A stretch of DNA of 64,000 bases, taken from Candidatus Brocadia carolinensis (GTDB lineage Bacteria > Planctomycetota > Brocadiia > Brocadiales > Brocadiaceae). This document shows, one piece after another, positions 28,384-37,771 of this stretch (positions are counted from its first letter, which is position 1; every line of letters begins with the position of its first letter). The stretch is taken from the NCBI GenBank assembly GCA_002009475.1, contig AYTS01000035.1, positions 68,710 through 132,709 of the forward strand, written 5' to 3'. The notes under the pieces are model-generated. The model saw only the letters and a list, made by a program, of their open reading frames with translations. It searched no databases and was not told the origin of the DNA. The position numbers and the translations under genes are program-made.

Positions 28384-30409
28384 ATGAGTGTGCCGAGAAA
28401 GCGTATTGGTTCTTACCAGTGCCCTGAATTCGTGCGGAAACGCACGGGCAGGAAGTCTGGTCTGGACAAAGGCTAGCCACCAGTCCAGCACCGAATCTCA
28501 CATACGGTGAGGTAACGAGCCGTGTGAAGCTGAGAGGGGGGAGGTATCAGGCTACAACGCAAGTGAAGGTATAGAGCCTCGAAATAATCATCGTGTCGGA
28601 GGTCGACCCTGTTCATGTAGTGGGAAGACAGAATTTTCTGCATCGGTAAGGCAAGAGGTAGAAAACCCGACGGGGTCTAAGGCCGTTGCATGATACTACA
28701 GGGAGCGAATATGAACTCGGGAGAGCCAGGACACTCTTTTTTTCTTTCTTTTAGTGTAGGGGGGAGAAAAAAAAAGTAAGCAACAACAAGCTATAAGAAG
28801 TAAGGAGTTGCGAAAGTATCCTGGCAGTCGGACTACCTCGTAGTATCGAAGAAGCAGGGTAATGCCTGTGGAGAGAAGGGGGTAGCAGTAATGCAATAAG
28901 TTATAAGGAAACATCAACCACATACAAAGGTGGAGAACGGATGCAAACGAAATTAGAACTTATAACATGGCGAGCCAGAGAGAATCCGAAGATGAGATTT
29001 ACGTCATTGGCGCATCATCTGGGTGAAGGATTTTTGCTGGAATGTTTTCGGGAGCTGAAGAAAGACAAAGCGCCTGGCATTGATGGAGTAACCGTCAGAA
29101 AATACGAGGAAAGGCTTGAAGAGAACCTCAGGGAACTGGTAGTAAGACTCAAGGGGAAGAAATACAGACCCCAACCAGTCAGGCGGGTATACATACCGAA
29201 GGACGGGAAGAGCGTAAGACCACTTGGGATACCCACAATAGAAGACAAGATAGTACAGATGGGGATAAAGAAGATTCTTGAGGCAATCTATGAGCAGGAC
29301 TTTGTAGAGGTATCGTATGGATTTCGTCCGAACCGAAGCTGTCATGATGCGTTGGAGGTAGTAGATAAGACCATAATGACAAAGGCAGTGAACTATGTAG
29401 TGGATATGGACATAGAGAAATTCTTTGATACGGTAGATCACAAATGGATGATGAGGTGTTTAGAGCAGAGGATAGCAGACCCAAGTCTACTGAGGCTCAT
29501 AGGGCGATTCTTAAAGGCCGGAGTAATGGAAGAAGGGAAATATCAGGAGACGGACAGAGGTACACCACAGGGAGGGATAATAAGCCCTGTGCTAGCCAAT
29601 ATATACCTTCATTACATACTTGACCTGTGGTTTGAAAAGGAAGTAAAGAGTCAAGCGAAAGGATATGCCCAACTAACCCGATATGCAGACGACTTTATCG
29701 TATGTTTTGAAAGGGAAGAGGATGCGAAGGGATTTGGGGAGAGACTTTGGCAGAGGTTGGGGAAATTTGGGTTAAAGGTATCAGAGGAGAAAAGCAGAAT
29801 AATCGAGTTTGGACGAAAGGTGTGGCAGAGGTCGAAGAAAACAGGAGAAAAGGTATCTACCTTTAACTTTTTGGGGTTTACCTATCACGGTGACAAGACA
29901 CGGAAAGGGACGTTCAAGGTAGGCCGTAAGACCAACCCAAAGAAGATGAGGGCGAAGCTGAAGGCAATGAACCAATGGCTCAAGAGTATTCGAAATGCCA
30001 TAGAGTTCAAGGAGTGGTGGCCAATACTGAAGCAGAAATTGATAGGACACTACCGCTACTATGGAATAAGTGGTAACATGAAAAGTATACGAAAATACTA
30101 TAGCCAGAGTGTAAAACTTGCTTACAAGTGGGTAAACAGGCGGAGTCAAAAGAGGAGCTTTACCTGGGAGAAATACCGCCGCCTCATCTACGAATGGAAT
30201 CCGCTGCCACAACCAAAGATATACCATCTGACGTATACTTTATCCTCAAAGAGGAAGTGTTACTGAAGAGCCGTGTGAGGGAAAACCTCAAGCACGGTTC
30301 TGTGAGGGATGTCGAATCTGCTTCTATGATTGAATACTGTGGCACTCCTCATATCGAAAGAGTGGAGAAACGGAGAAAACAAACTATATCTAAAGAAGGA
30401 GATTTATGA
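28384..30409 (+). CDS. 34-codon gene interrupted by the group II intron (exons 28384-28431 and 30353-30409)
   Basis: Exon 1 starts at ATG 28384 behind a perfect AGGAGG (28371-28376, 7-base spacing) and runs 16 codons to TTC at 28431 (MSVPRKRIGSYQCPEF). Removing the intron 28432-30352 joins it in frame to IERVEKRRKQTISKEGDL, ending at TGA 30407-30409. That stop overlaps the ATG of the next gene (ATGA), as in coupled operons. The peptide is basic and hydrophilic with one Cys. I recognise no family. The good ribosome site, the clean phase-0 junction and the overlap support a real small gene that depends on intron splicing. Confidence 0.65.
28941..30266 (+). CDS. ltrA: group II intron reverse transcriptase/maturase
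   Basis: 441 residues. The reverse-transcriptase domain covers about 35-330, with KAPGIDGVT, RPLGIPTIEDKIVQ, YGFRPNRSCHDAL, GTPQGGIISPVLANIYL and the catalytic Y248-A249-D250-D251. A maturase (X) domain follows, with FNFLGFTYHG and a basic helical stretch GHYRYYGISGNMKSI. No HNH endonuclease domain is attached, so mobility would rely on nascent strands or other ends. The open frame ends two bases before domain V, a common arrangement. No internal stops: probably functional. Confidence 0.95.
   Translation: MQTKLELITWRARENPKMRFTSLAHHLGEGFLLECFRELKKDKAPGIDGVTVRKYEERLEENLRELVVRLKGKKYRPQPVRRVYIPKDGKSVRPLGIPTIEDKIVQMGIKKILEAIYEQDFVEVSYGFRPNRSCHDALEVVDKTIMTKAVNYVVDMDIEKFFDTVDHKWMMRCLEQRIADPSLLRLIGRFLKAGVMEEGKYQETDRGTPQGGIISPVLANIYLHYILDLWFEKEVKSQAKGYAQLTRYADDFIVCFEREEDAKGFGERLWQRLGKFGLKVSEEKSRIIEFGRKVWQRSKKTGEKVSTFNFLGFTYHGDKTRKGTFKVGRKTNPKKMRAKLKAMNQWLKSIRNAIEFKEWWPILKQKLIGHYRYYGISGNMKSIRKYYSQSVKLAYKWVNRRSQKRSFTWEKYRRLIYEWNPLPQPKIYHLTYTLSSKRKCY
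30268..30300 (+). ncRNA. group II intron catalytic domain V
   Basis: A 33-base hairpin: an 8-bp lower stem GAGCCGTG/CACGGTTC with one G-U pair, a 2-base bulge on the 3' side, a 5-bp upper stem TGAGG/CCTCA and a GAAAA loop. The AGC catalytic triad is at bases 2-4. Confidence 0.9.
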
Positions 30410-31011
30410 TGTCTACTCGACAAAAATTATTGTTAACGTTTTTTATTGTCATAGGTGTCTTTTCCGGAGTTAGTTATGCCCAGGACTCTCCGCGGGTGGT
30501 TGTGAAGAAGTATCTTGATGCGGTACGGAGCAACGATTATGACAAGGCATATGCCCTCATTTCCAAGACTGACACCACGATTATTAATTGGCTGAAGCTC
30601 ATACAGTATGTTAAAAAGATCGCTCCGGTGAGGCTTGCTGAAATTATTGACCTTGCACATACTGCCGTCCGGCAGGAGGTTATAAGCACATCAGTGGGAA
30701 ACAGCACCGCCCTCATTAAAATTCACTCCACGATTCCTGATATGGAAGGGACCCTGAGAATTACCCAGAATGCAGAAGATATAAAGTCTTTGTTGAACCG
30801 TGGTGGATTACCTATGAAAGAAAGGTTGGGGGAGTGTACGCTGGTATTGGAAGATGGCATGTGGAGGATTTCAAAGGTTAAGGGTATTTCCTCAGATCAG
30901 GCAGCAGATATTGCCACGGACTTTGCAGCACTCATTTTAGGTAAGGACGAAGCGAAGAGGATTGCAAAAACAATCGAGGCGTTTATGAAAAAACAAGAAA
31001 AGGGCGCTTGA
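30406..31011 (+). CDS. secreted protein of unknown function, NTF2/DUF4878-like start
   Basis: 201 residues. A clear signal peptide (about 1-25: basic start, LLLTFFIVIGVFSGV core, SYA-Q cleavage) precedes a mature domain that begins SPRVVVKKYLDAVRSNDYDKAYALIS, the helix pattern of small NTF2-like/DUF4878 lipoprotein domains. The C-terminus is helical and basic. It likely resides in the periplasm. The ATG overlaps the stop of the intron-split small gene and shares its AAGGAG ribosome site, so expression may depend on that peptide being translated and, indirectly, on intron splicing. Confidence 0.7.
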   Translation: MMSTRQKLLLTFFIVIGVFSGVSYAQDSPRVVVKKYLDAVRSNDYDKAYALISKTDTTIINWLKLIQYVKKIAPVRLAEIIDLAHTAVRQEVISTSVGNSTALIKIHSTIPDMEGTLRITQNAEDIKSLLNRGGLPMKERLGECTLVLEDGMWRISKVKGISSDQAADIATDFAALILGKDEAKRIAKTIEAFMKKQEKGA

Positions 31012-31311
31012 TTACAGATGGTTTTATATATTTTTTTTATTGACATTTTTCAGGGAAATGTTTTAATTGCGGGCGTTTAGAAAGTTAAACGTTTGTGATA
31101 AGCAAAAATCTCTCATATCTCCCAGCAAGGAGACCCCTGGTTTCTCCCGCAGAGGCTATTTTGCGGGAGGAATTTGTTGTGTTCCATAGCAACAGCCAAA
31201 ATATCACCTGCACAAACACGATGACAAGGAAATGTCATTAGAGGCATAATACCAGGAATCAGCAATATCTTCCCTCATGAAAAAGGAATTTATCAGTCAA
31301 AAAACTGATGC
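31012..31311. other. intergenic region with one hairpin
   Basis: 300 bases with no gene. TCCCGCA and TGCGGGA (about 31144-31165) form a 7-bp stem with an 8-base loop, with no T-run after it. The region marks the change from the intron/secreted-protein unit to the AT-rich glycan island. Confidence 0.5.
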
Positions 31312-31980
31312 ATGAAAACGCTGGGAATCCATATTGGCCATGACCGTGGCAGTTCCTTAATAAGTAACGGGCAAATTGTAGCGAATATAACAGAAGAGAG
31401 GTTTGCCCGGCTAAAACTTTTTGCAGGCCTACCGGTAAGTTCTATAAACTTCTGTCTTGCTGCGGGAAAAACCTCCTTTGAAGTACTTGATTTCCTTGGG
31501 ATGTCGAGTGAGGAAGCAGGCCTTAAGCTGCAGACCATCCAGAATCTGTTCAACGAACCATTTGATCAAATTATCGAGCAGAACCTGCCTTCCCGATCCA
31601 TCGGCAAAAAAGGAAAGGGCATCATTAGGAACAAAACAGTATGTCAGGAATCTCCTCCGCTGTTTCTGCGGTCTTTTAATCTTAATAAAGAACTTGCCGT
31701 GCTCTCAAAATGGAGAAAGAATAAAAGGATTCTGCCTTTGGCACCGGTAAGGATATTTTACGAAGAGAATGAAGAACAATCAGATTTGTTTTTTTGTGAT
31801 GCCTTTTTGGGTGTTGAAAATTCTCAAAATAAATTCCATTTCTCACCTGAACGAGCCGGAAAAGCTTTCCTTCCTGCCCTTATACCAGGGCATGGGCTGA
31901 TCAGAAGGAGAAGTCGCAACTTTTTTAGAATAGGTATCTCTGTATATTTTGAACAGGAAATGTCAAAAAGAGGTCTCTGA
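31312..31980 (+). pseudogene. truncated carbamoyltransferase (NodU/CmcH family), N-terminal part
   Basis: 222 residues. The start, LGIHIGHDRGSSLI then GQIVANITEERFARLKLFAGLP and SSINFCLAAG, is the ASKHA-like N-terminus of NodU/CmcH O-carbamoyltransferases, which are normally about 550-600 residues. After about residue 60 the sequence no longer matches the family clearly; a stretch near 135-155 (KRILPLAPVRIF) might be a relic of the C-terminal domain. The catalytic YrdC-like part is missing. I read it as an internally deleted remnant at the edge of the glycan island. A short functional protein is possible but unlikely. Confidence 0.6.
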
Positions 31981-31990
31981 GTTGCCAAAC

Positions 31991-33339
31991 ATGAATTATG
32001 CTTTAATTAAATTCCTGCCGTCGTTTATCCGCATCAGGTTAGAGGGACGTGTTGCATTACAAAAGATACTAGCAAACACAGGCTGGCTGTTTATCGATAA
32101 AATAATACGCATGGGAGTGGGATTGCTGGTTGGGATCTGGGTAGCCCGGTATCTGGGACCTGAGCAATTTGGCCTTTATAACTATGCACTTTCCTTTGTT
32201 GCGCTTTTTAGTGCATTGGCCACGCTGGGGCTGGATGGGATTGTAGTGCGCGATATTGTGCGGGATCCCTCTTGTAAGGATGAGACGCTCGGTACGGCTT
32301 TCGTACTTAAGCTCATTGGAGGGGGATTAACATTCTTATTCGTAGTCGGAGCGAATTCGCTGTTACGCCCTCATGACAGGTTAACACAATGGCTCGTTGG
32401 TATTATAGCGTTAGGAACAATTTTTCAGGCGTTTGACACGATTGATTTTTGGTTTCAGTCACAGGTTAAATCAAAGCATACGGTATATTCTAAGAATACC
32501 GCTTTTTTACTTATTACTTTTATCAAGATTATTTTAATACTTATAAGGCTCCGCTCATCGCCTTTGCATGGGCAGGGTTAACAGAGATTGTTTTTGGTGC
32601 AATAGGACTTGTAATAGTATATCGGATGAATGGTCATTATATAAAAGCATGGCAAATCAGCATGGCACGTGCAAAAAGTCTTTTTCGTGATAGTTGGCCA
32701 TTAATATTGTCAGGCATTGTTATTATGATTTATATGCGGATTGATCAGGTAATGCTTGGTGAGATGGTGGGAAATGAGGAGGTTGGAATTTATTCAGCAG
32801 CTGTACGCCTTGCGGAGGCATGGTATTTTATTCCAATGGCTATTTCTTCTTCTGTTTTCCCAAGTGTTGTGGAATCCAGGTCAATCAGTGAAACCCTTTT
32901 TTATGAACGATTGCAAAAGCTTTACAATTTGATGGTGTTAATAGCTTATATTGTTGCTGTGCCTGTAACATTTACAGCAGGATGGGTAATAAAAATACTA
33001 TTTGGTTCAGCATACCGTGGGGCTGGTCCCATGCTTGCAGTTTTAATATGGGCTGGACTGTTCGTAAATTTGGGGGTTGCCCGAAGTTCTTTCTTAACAA
33101 CAATGAATTGGACCAGAATTCATTTTGTGACGGTATTTCTGGGTTGCATCATGAATGTAGTATTAAATTATTTTTTAATTCCACTTTATGGAGGAATGGG
33201 AGCAGTTATTGCTTCCTGCATCTCCTATTGGTTTGCTGCTCACGGGGCATGTTTTGTTTATAAACCGCTCTATAAAACTGGTTGTATGATGACAAAAGCG
33301 ATGATTTTTCCAAGGATATGGAATGTTAAAAATAATTAA
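31991..33339 (+). pseudogene. polysaccharide flippase (Wzx/RfbX type), split by one frameshift
   Basis: The first part (from ATG 31991, running to 32581) starts with ILANTGWLFIDKIIRMGVGLLVGIWVARYLGPEQFG, the classic Wzx N-terminus. The second part is in another frame: translating from about 32542 gives YKAPLIAFAWAGLTEIVFGAIG and continues through the ORF beginning at 32626 to 33339. Joined, they make about 450 residues with 12-14 membrane helices, the size of an O-antigen flippase that moves undecaprenyl-linked repeat units across the inner membrane. One base is missing around 32536-32546. The gene leads into fkbM and glycosyltransferase genes. Confidence 0.82.
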
Positions 33340-33350
33340 ATTGCCAATCT

Positions 33351-34110
33351 ATGGGTATTCACGAAACCAAACCTCTATTTACTTCATTGTTTAAAAAAAT
33401 ATTACCGCACGGTTTTTTAGAAGTGTATAGATATATAAAATTTAATGTGTTTGACGGTTACGCTATAAAATCCTATTCCCAGGAAGGTGAAGATATGATT
33501 TTGTATCGAATTTTCGAAGGACACGAATCAGGGTTTTACGTTGATATAGGCGCACACCATCCCAAGCGCTTTTCGAATACGTATTTTTTTTTATAAGCGT
33601 GGATGGTGTGGAGTAAATATAGAACCAAACTCTGAAGCAATTAAGCTATTTAAGAAGTACCGTGCCAATGATATAAATATTGAGTTAGGTGTCTCTGATC
33701 AAGCAGGAGAGTTGGTTTATTTCATGTTTAATGAGCCGGCGTTGAATTCATTTGATAAAGATTTATCAGAAAAAAGGGCATCTGGTACAAATTATTATAT
33801 TATTGACAGGAAAAAAATAAAGGTTGATCGATTAGAGACAATACTCTCAGGACATTTGCCAAAAAACGTGAGCATTGATTTCATGTGTATTGACGCAGAA
33901 GGTTATGATTTAAATATTCTTAAATCTAATGATTGGGAATTGTACAGGCCAAAATGTTTGTTAGTGGAATCACTAGAATCGCGCCTTTCAAATATAGTTG
34001 ATTATCCCATACACCGGTATTTAATTGGACGTGATTATGATATCTTTGCTAAGACGTTCAATACCTTATTTTATATGGATGTTCGTAAACAAGAGTTCAC
34101 AAGAAAATGA
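33351..34110 (+). pseudogene. FkbM-family methyltransferase, split by a T9 tract
   Basis: The first 81 residues include SYSQEGEDMILYRIFEG and FYVDIGAHHPKRFSNTYFF, the SAM-binding start of FkbM methyltransferases. The frame stops after a T9 run (33584-33592). Removing one T continues as YKRGWCGVNIEPNSEAIKLFKKYR and runs to 34110 with VDRLETIL and IDFMCIDAEGYDLNILKS, all typical of the family. The joined protein is about 252 residues. Such enzymes methylate sugars of surface glycans. The T9 tract in a surface gene could allow phase-variable expression, or could be a read error. Confidence 0.82.
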
Positions 34111-34280
34111 AATAATTGTAGTTTAAAAAGCAGATGGTGGTGCGTTGAAAGGGACAGAGTAAATTATGCGGAGATAATAACTGGGCATGAAAACTCAGAA
34201 GTCTGGAATTTTGTCACCGTACTGATTTTACACGATATCTATAAAGAGATCTATTATCTCAACATCAAAATCGTAAAAAA

Positions 34281-35183
34281 ATGATTTTAGCTCCAATTGC
34301 TTTATTTGTTTATAACAGGCCTTGGCATGTACAGCAAACTGTTGAAGCATTGCGAAAGAACGAATTAGCCGCGTCCAGCGAACTCTTTATATTTTCTGAC
34401 GGTCCAAAATCTGAGAAGGATAGAGAAAAAGTATTTGCGGTGCGGGAATATTGCAAAACAATTACTGGCTTTAAAAGTGTGGCTCTCATTGAAAGAGCAT
34501 TGAACCTCGGCCTGGCGAGTTCTATCATTACAGGAGTTACCGAGGTCATTAATAGATGTGGCCGGATAATTGTTTTAGAAGATGATATGGTTACCTCTCC
34601 GTACTTTTTAAAATTCATGAATGAGGCTTTGGAATTTTACAGAAGCGAGGAAAAAGTTATATGTGTTCATGGCTATATTTATCCCATTAAAGATGATCTA
34701 CCTGAAATATTTTTTTTAAAGGGCGCAGATTGCTGGGGATGGGCTACCTGGAAGAGGGGGTGGGATTTGTTCGATCCGGATGGTGCAAAACTTTTAAAAG
34801 AAATTAAAAAGAGAAAGCTGCAAAAACAATTCAACATAAATGGGGCATATTCCTATACAAAACTGCTGGAAAATAATACTCTGGGGAGAAACAATTCCTG
34901 GGCAGTACTCTGGCGTGCCGCCACTTTCTTAAAAGACAAGCTCACACTTCATCCTGGAACGTCACTAATTCACAATATTGGAAATGATGACAGCGGAACC
35001 CATTGTAGAGTATCAAATATATTTGACACGGAAATTTCTCGTAAACCCATTTCATTAACCAAAATTCCTCTTGAAGAAAATAGTCTTATTTATAAGGAAA
35101 TCGAAAAGTATTTGAAATCAAAAAAGACATCTTTCATTACTTTGGTTATTAACAGGATGAAAAGACTTACCGGGATACCATGA
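34281..35183 (+). CDS. glycosyltransferase, GT2-like
   Basis: 300 residues. Begins APIALFVYNRPWHVQQTVEALRKNE, followed by LFIFSDGPKSEKD, RALNLGLASSIITGV and the acidic motif IIVLEDDMVTSPYFLKFMN, in the place of the GT2 DxD. A central GADCWGWATWKRGWDLFD is common in a subgroup of bacterial glycan-cluster transferases. It lacks membrane segments, so it likely acts in the cytoplasm on a lipid-linked sugar. The stop overlaps the next gene's start by four bases. The sugar donor cannot be told from sequence. Confidence 0.85.
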   Translation: MILAPIALFVYNRPWHVQQTVEALRKNELAASSELFIFSDGPKSEKDREKVFAVREYCKTITGFKSVALIERALNLGLASSIITGVTEVINRCGRIIVLEDDMVTSPYFLKFMNEALEFYRSEEKVICVHGYIYPIKDDLPEIFFLKGADCWGWATWKRGWDLFDPDGAKLLKEIKKRKLQKQFNINGAYSYTKLLENNTLGRNNSWAVLWRAATFLKDKLTLHPGTSLIHNIGNDDSGTHCRVSNIFDTEISRKPISLTKIPLEENSLIYKEIEKYLKSKKTSFITLVINRMKRLTGIP

Positions 35184-35998
35184 ATGAGCGAATCAAAGAA
35201 ATCATGATGGATTTTGTACCCCCGATGTTTTCAAGGATTTATCTCAACAGGACAGCACCATATGGTTTTTTCGGTAATTATTCAAGTTGGGAAGAAGCGA
35301 AAAGGGCATCTACCGGTTATGATTCTGGTCTGATATTAAATAAAGTGAAGGACTCATTGTTGAAAATTAAAACTCATGAGGCGGTTTACGAAAGAGATTC
35401 TGTATTATTCGATAGAATAGAATATTCCTGGCCTTTACTAGCGGGTTTGATGTGGATCGCTGCAAATGAAGAGGGGAAGTTAAATTTGATTGATTTTGGT
35501 GGGTCGCTCGGAAGTAGTTATTTTCAAAATAGGTTTTTTTTACAAACACTAAAAGAGGTTAAATGGAATATCGTCGAACAAAAGCATTTCGTTGAATGCG
35601 GGAAAAATCATTTCGAAGATGACGAATTAAAATTTTACGAGAGTATAGAAGAAAGTCTGAAAAAGCAAAAGCAAACACCAAACGCAATGATACTTTCCGG
35701 CGTTATTCAATATATCGAAAAACCCTATGAGTTGATTAATTATATAATAAATCAAAAATTTAAATATTTAATTATTGATAGAACATCTTTCAATAACCAC
35801 AATAATGATAAGCTAGTTGTACAAAAAATTAATCCTGTCATATTCGATGCAAGCTATCCATGTTGGTTTTTAAACAAAGACAGATTTGTACAAATATTCA
35901 ATAATAAATATATCCTAATGAGCGATTTTAAAAGCTTTGAAGATTCAGCGAAAACAAATGTTCCACATTTTTATGGATTTATATTCATAACTAAGTAG
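35180..35998 (+). CDS. putative methyltransferase, TIGR04325 (LIC12133-like) family
   Basis: 272 residues. The N-terminal FFGNYSSWEEAKRASTGYDSGLILNKVK is characteristic of the TIGR04325 family found in polysaccharide clusters. A Rossmann-like glycine motif follows (LIDFGGSLGSSYFQNRFFL), then MILSGVIQYIEKPYELINYI in the place of motif IV. Presumed SAM-dependent and acting on a sugar or lipid carrier intermediate; the substrate is unknown. It overlaps the glycosyltransferase before it (ATGA), and the AT-rich composition matches the island. Confidence 0.75.
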   Translation: MNERIKEIMMDFVPPMFSRIYLNRTAPYGFFGNYSSWEEAKRASTGYDSGLILNKVKDSLLKIKTHEAVYERDSVLFDRIEYSWPLLAGLMWIAANEEGKLNLIDFGGSLGSSYFQNRFFLQTLKEVKWNIVEQKHFVECGKNHFEDDELKFYESIEESLKKQKQTPNAMILSGVIQYIEKPYELINYIINQKFKYLIIDRTSFNNHNNDKLVVQKINPVIFDASYPCWFLNKDRFVQIFNNKYILMSDFKSFEDSAKTNVPHFYGFIFITK

Positions 35999-36017
35999 AT
36001 AAGAGAAGAGTTGAATT

Positions 36018-37005
36018 GTGAGAAGTTTTAAAACAGTTTATTTCGATATTGTTGGTTTTTGTAATGCAAAATGCCCTTATTGCCATAGTGGAATAAACAC
36101 AATCGGGGGTGGTAGTAAAATAACCGTTGAAAAATTTAATAACACTTTAGTGAAGCTTAGAGATGAAAGGGTCATTAATAGAAGGACTGTCATAAGTTTG
36201 TATAGTTGGGGTGAACCTTTTTTACATCCGGAAATACATAACATTATCAATGGTATTAACGAACTGGATTTAAAATATGCTGTCAGTACGAATGCCTCAA
36301 GGGTTCCTTGCATCGATAGAAATTTTGTTAAAAATCTTGATCAAATAGTGTTTTCTATGCCAGGATTTTCACAAGAATCTTATAGTAAAATACATGGCCT
36401 TAATTTCCAGGATATCTTACGTAATATAGTTAAAATAGTTGAGGATTGCCGAACGTTTGATTTTAAAGGCAATTTTGTTATCTCGTATCATGTATATAAA
36501 TTTAATGTTACGGAGATTAAAAAGTGTGAACTTTTTGCAAATGACAACGGAATTATTTTCCGTCCCTATTATGCGATTCTTAATCATTGGTGGATACTTC
36601 AGGATTTTATAAACAAGAGACTGCCGAAGGATGAGAGCGCCAGAATCTCTGAGGATTTGTTTAATTCGGAAGATATAGAAAGAAAAATGAGTGAGTCGCC
36701 AAAAAAATTACTTATGTCCTCAATTTGATTTTTTAATTATTGATGAAAATACTAACGTGATTACCTGTTGCCAATTGCCTAGAAATCACGGAGAGTATTC
36801 GTGTGGGACTATTTTAGAGGAAGATTTTGAAACAATTTTAAATAATAGGAAAAATCGTCAGGTATGTAAGGAGTGCGTGAGTTCGGGATTAGCTTTTTAT
36901 TTAAATAATTCTATGGTAATGCCTGATTTTTATAAAAGAAGTACCAAGCAAAAGGTTCTGGCGTTAAGACAAAGAATTAAAAGGACAAAAAAAATTTATC
37001 CTTGA
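36018..37005 (+). pseudogene. radical SAM protein with SPASM-like tail, split by an A7 tract
   Basis: The first frame (GTG at 36018 to 36728) has the radical-SAM motif FCNAKCPYCHSG, with its Cys-x3-Cys-x2-Cys, early in the chain and YSWGEPFLHPEI downstream. It stops after an A7 run (36701-36707). Removing one A continues as KNYLCPQFDFLIIDENTNVITCCQLPRNHGEYSCGTILEEDF ending CKECVSSGLA, a SPASM-type auxiliary-cluster region. The joined protein is about 329 residues. Radical SAM/SPASM proteins in glycan islands may oxidise or epimerise sugars; the substrate is not evident. Confidence 0.78.
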
Positions 37006-37042
37006 GTGATGTTTTAAAGATTTTTTTGTCTAAAGCTTTGAT

Positions 37043-37771
37043 ATGCTCAAGAACATTAAAAATATCTTCCGGAAAGAACAATTTTTTCCTGGCCTCCTTG
37101 GACTTTTGATAAATCCTTTTTATTTTGCAAGAAAGGGACTTTATCAGAATATTTCAAATCTTTCTCATTATATCAAAGGTGACACGCTTGATATTGGTTG
37201 TGGGCAAAAACCATATGAAAAGTTATTTAATGCCTCTCAGTATATTGGCCTAGAGCTAGATACTTTCGAAAATAGAAAGAATAAAAAGTCCGACTATTTT
37301 TACGATGGTAAATCTTTCCCATTTCATAATACTGAATTTGAGAGTGTAATTGTCAGTCAAGTCTTTGAACATGTTTTCAATCCTGACAGCTTTTTAAATG
37401 AGATACATAGGGTATTAAAACCGGGTGGAACATTGCTTATAACAGTTCCCTTTGTCTGGGATGAGCATGAGCAACCGCATGATTTTGCGCGTTACACTTC
37501 TTTTGGTTTACGGCATATATTAGAAAAATCTGGCTTTGAGATAGTCGAACACCGAAAAAGCGTCTGTGATATCAGAGTGATTTTCCAATTGCTTAATGGC
37601 TATATTTACAAGAAAACGGTCACTAAAAATATTTATGCAAACATGTTTATTACAGCTTTTTTAATGTCCCCGGTTAACATTGTGGGCGAGTTGTTTTCTA
37701 AAGTATTACCAAAGAATGAAGATTTATACCTTGATAATGTAATTCTGTTAAAGAAGAAAACGTCAGTATGA
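37043..37771 (+). CDS. class I SAM-dependent methyltransferase
   Basis: 242 residues, Methyltransf_11-like. Motif I is DTLDIGCGQKPYEKLF, then the acidic strand end GLELD, SVIVSQVFEHVFNPDSFLNEIHRVLKPGGTLLITVPFVWDEHEQPHDFARYT, a highly typical stretch, and RHILEKSGFEIVEHRKS. The N-terminal FYFARKGLYQNISN may be a membrane-proximal helix. Likely methylates a polysaccharide or lipid-linked intermediate. The stop overlaps the epimerase ATG by four bases. Confidence 0.85.
   Translation: MLKNIKNIFRKEQFFPGLLGLLINPFYFARKGLYQNISNLSHYIKGDTLDIGCGQKPYEKLFNASQYIGLELDTFENRKNKKSDYFYDGKSFPFHNTEFESVIVSQVFEHVFNPDSFLNEIHRVLKPGGTLLITVPFVWDEHEQPHDFARYTSFGLRHILEKSGFEIVEHRKSVCDIRVIFQLLNGYIYKKTVTKNIYANMFITAFLMSPVNIVGELFSKVLPKNEDLYLDNVILLKKKTSV

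Larger units (their letters stand above)
28432..30352 (+). mobile_element. group II intron (retroelement) with encoded maturase
   Basis: The 5' end is GTGCGG, the group II consensus. Domain V is at 30268-30300 (GAGCCGTG paired with CACGGTTC, AGC triad, upper stem TGAGG/CCTCA). Domain VI follows: GTGAGGGATGTC pairs with GGCACTCCTCAT leaving a bulged A 8 bases from the 3' end, which is AT at 30352. A candidate EBS1, GAATTT at 28631-28636, pairs with the last six exon bases GAATTC. The element is about 1.9 kb and all catalytic parts appear present. No terminator stem precedes the insertion site, unlike typical class C introns. Confidence 0.88.

Noticed and set aside
28515-28535. second GAGCCGTGTGA near the intron start, suggesting another domain V
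   Set aside because: The partner strand CACGGTTC is missing nearby; it is more likely a structural part of intron domain I.
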